Assembly (NCBI RefSeq): GCF_001005825.1
Contig: NZ_LBHV01000004.1
Location: 496,001-560,000, forward strand
Length of the DNA stretch: 64,000 nt
Direction of reading: 5' to 3'
From: Rhizobium sp. LC145
GTDB taxonomy: Bacteria > Pseudomonadota > Alphaproteobacteria > Rhizobiales > Rhizobiaceae
Both the position numbers and the translations under genes were made by a program. Under the pieces are notes generated by a model. The model worked only from the letters and a program-made list of their open reading frames with translations. It was not told where the DNA came from and did not search any database. The stretch's first letter is position 1, and the number at the start of each line of letters is the position of its first letter. This document shows positions 63,976 to 64,000 of this stretch, piece by piece.

Positions 63976-64000
63976 CCGCCCCTCCTAAAAATTGAGCCAG

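Overview
The window reads as chromosome of an alphaproteobacterium of the Rhizobiales, most likely Rhizobiaceae. The basis is high GC, dense ABC transporters of rhizobial type, two Ku genes beside ligD, an HWE-type histidine kinase, a NepR-like small protein, intergenic palindromic mosaic repeats, and many promoter-like sites of the alphaproteobacterial general stress response (GSR; GGAAC, then 16-17 bases, then NGTT). No tRNA, rRNA, CRISPR array, transposase or phage gene was seen. Species was not determined.

Left part (1-24 kb) is ordinary metabolism and transport: a partial M19 dipeptidase, a phosphoribosyltransferase, a LysR regulator divergent from glutaryl-CoA dehydrogenase, an XRE-cupin regulator before a succinate-semialdehyde dehydrogenase-like enzyme, a sulfate ABC operon (sbp-cysT-cysW-cysA), a 3-hydroxyisobutyryl-CoA hydrolase, a GMC oxidoreductase, a branched-chain amino acid-type ABC operon with a divergent LysR gene, and a TetR-MFP-RND efflux operon.

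The centre (about 24-56 kb) is the notable part. A tandem-PAS hybrid kinase is followed by a roughly 30 kb stretch in which I count 19 GSR-type promoter candidates, nearly all placed directly upstream of a gene in the right orientation. They precede BON proteins, PQQ glucose dehydrogenase, UdgX, an ECF sigma factor with sodC, ku-ligD, a second ku, a cysteine hydrolase, a DUF892 protein, a DUF2934 protein, glycogen synthase, a 25-residue membrane peptide, a five-gene cytochrome oxidase operon, a PfpI/DJ-1 protein and topoisomerase IB. The region also holds a NepR-like protein (possible anti-sigma) and an HWE kinase, the kinase class that feeds PhyR. Together they look like a clustered stress-protection regulon: DNA break repair and uracil handling, oxidant removal, carbon storage and an alternative oxidase.

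Right part (56-64 kb) is transport again: a CUT1 sugar ABC operon with a divergent LacI regulator and two palindromic operator candidates, then tctA of a tripartite tricarboxylate transporter running off the window edge.

Product names rest on motif and family recognition by eye. Promoter calls are pattern matches and have no experimental support here.
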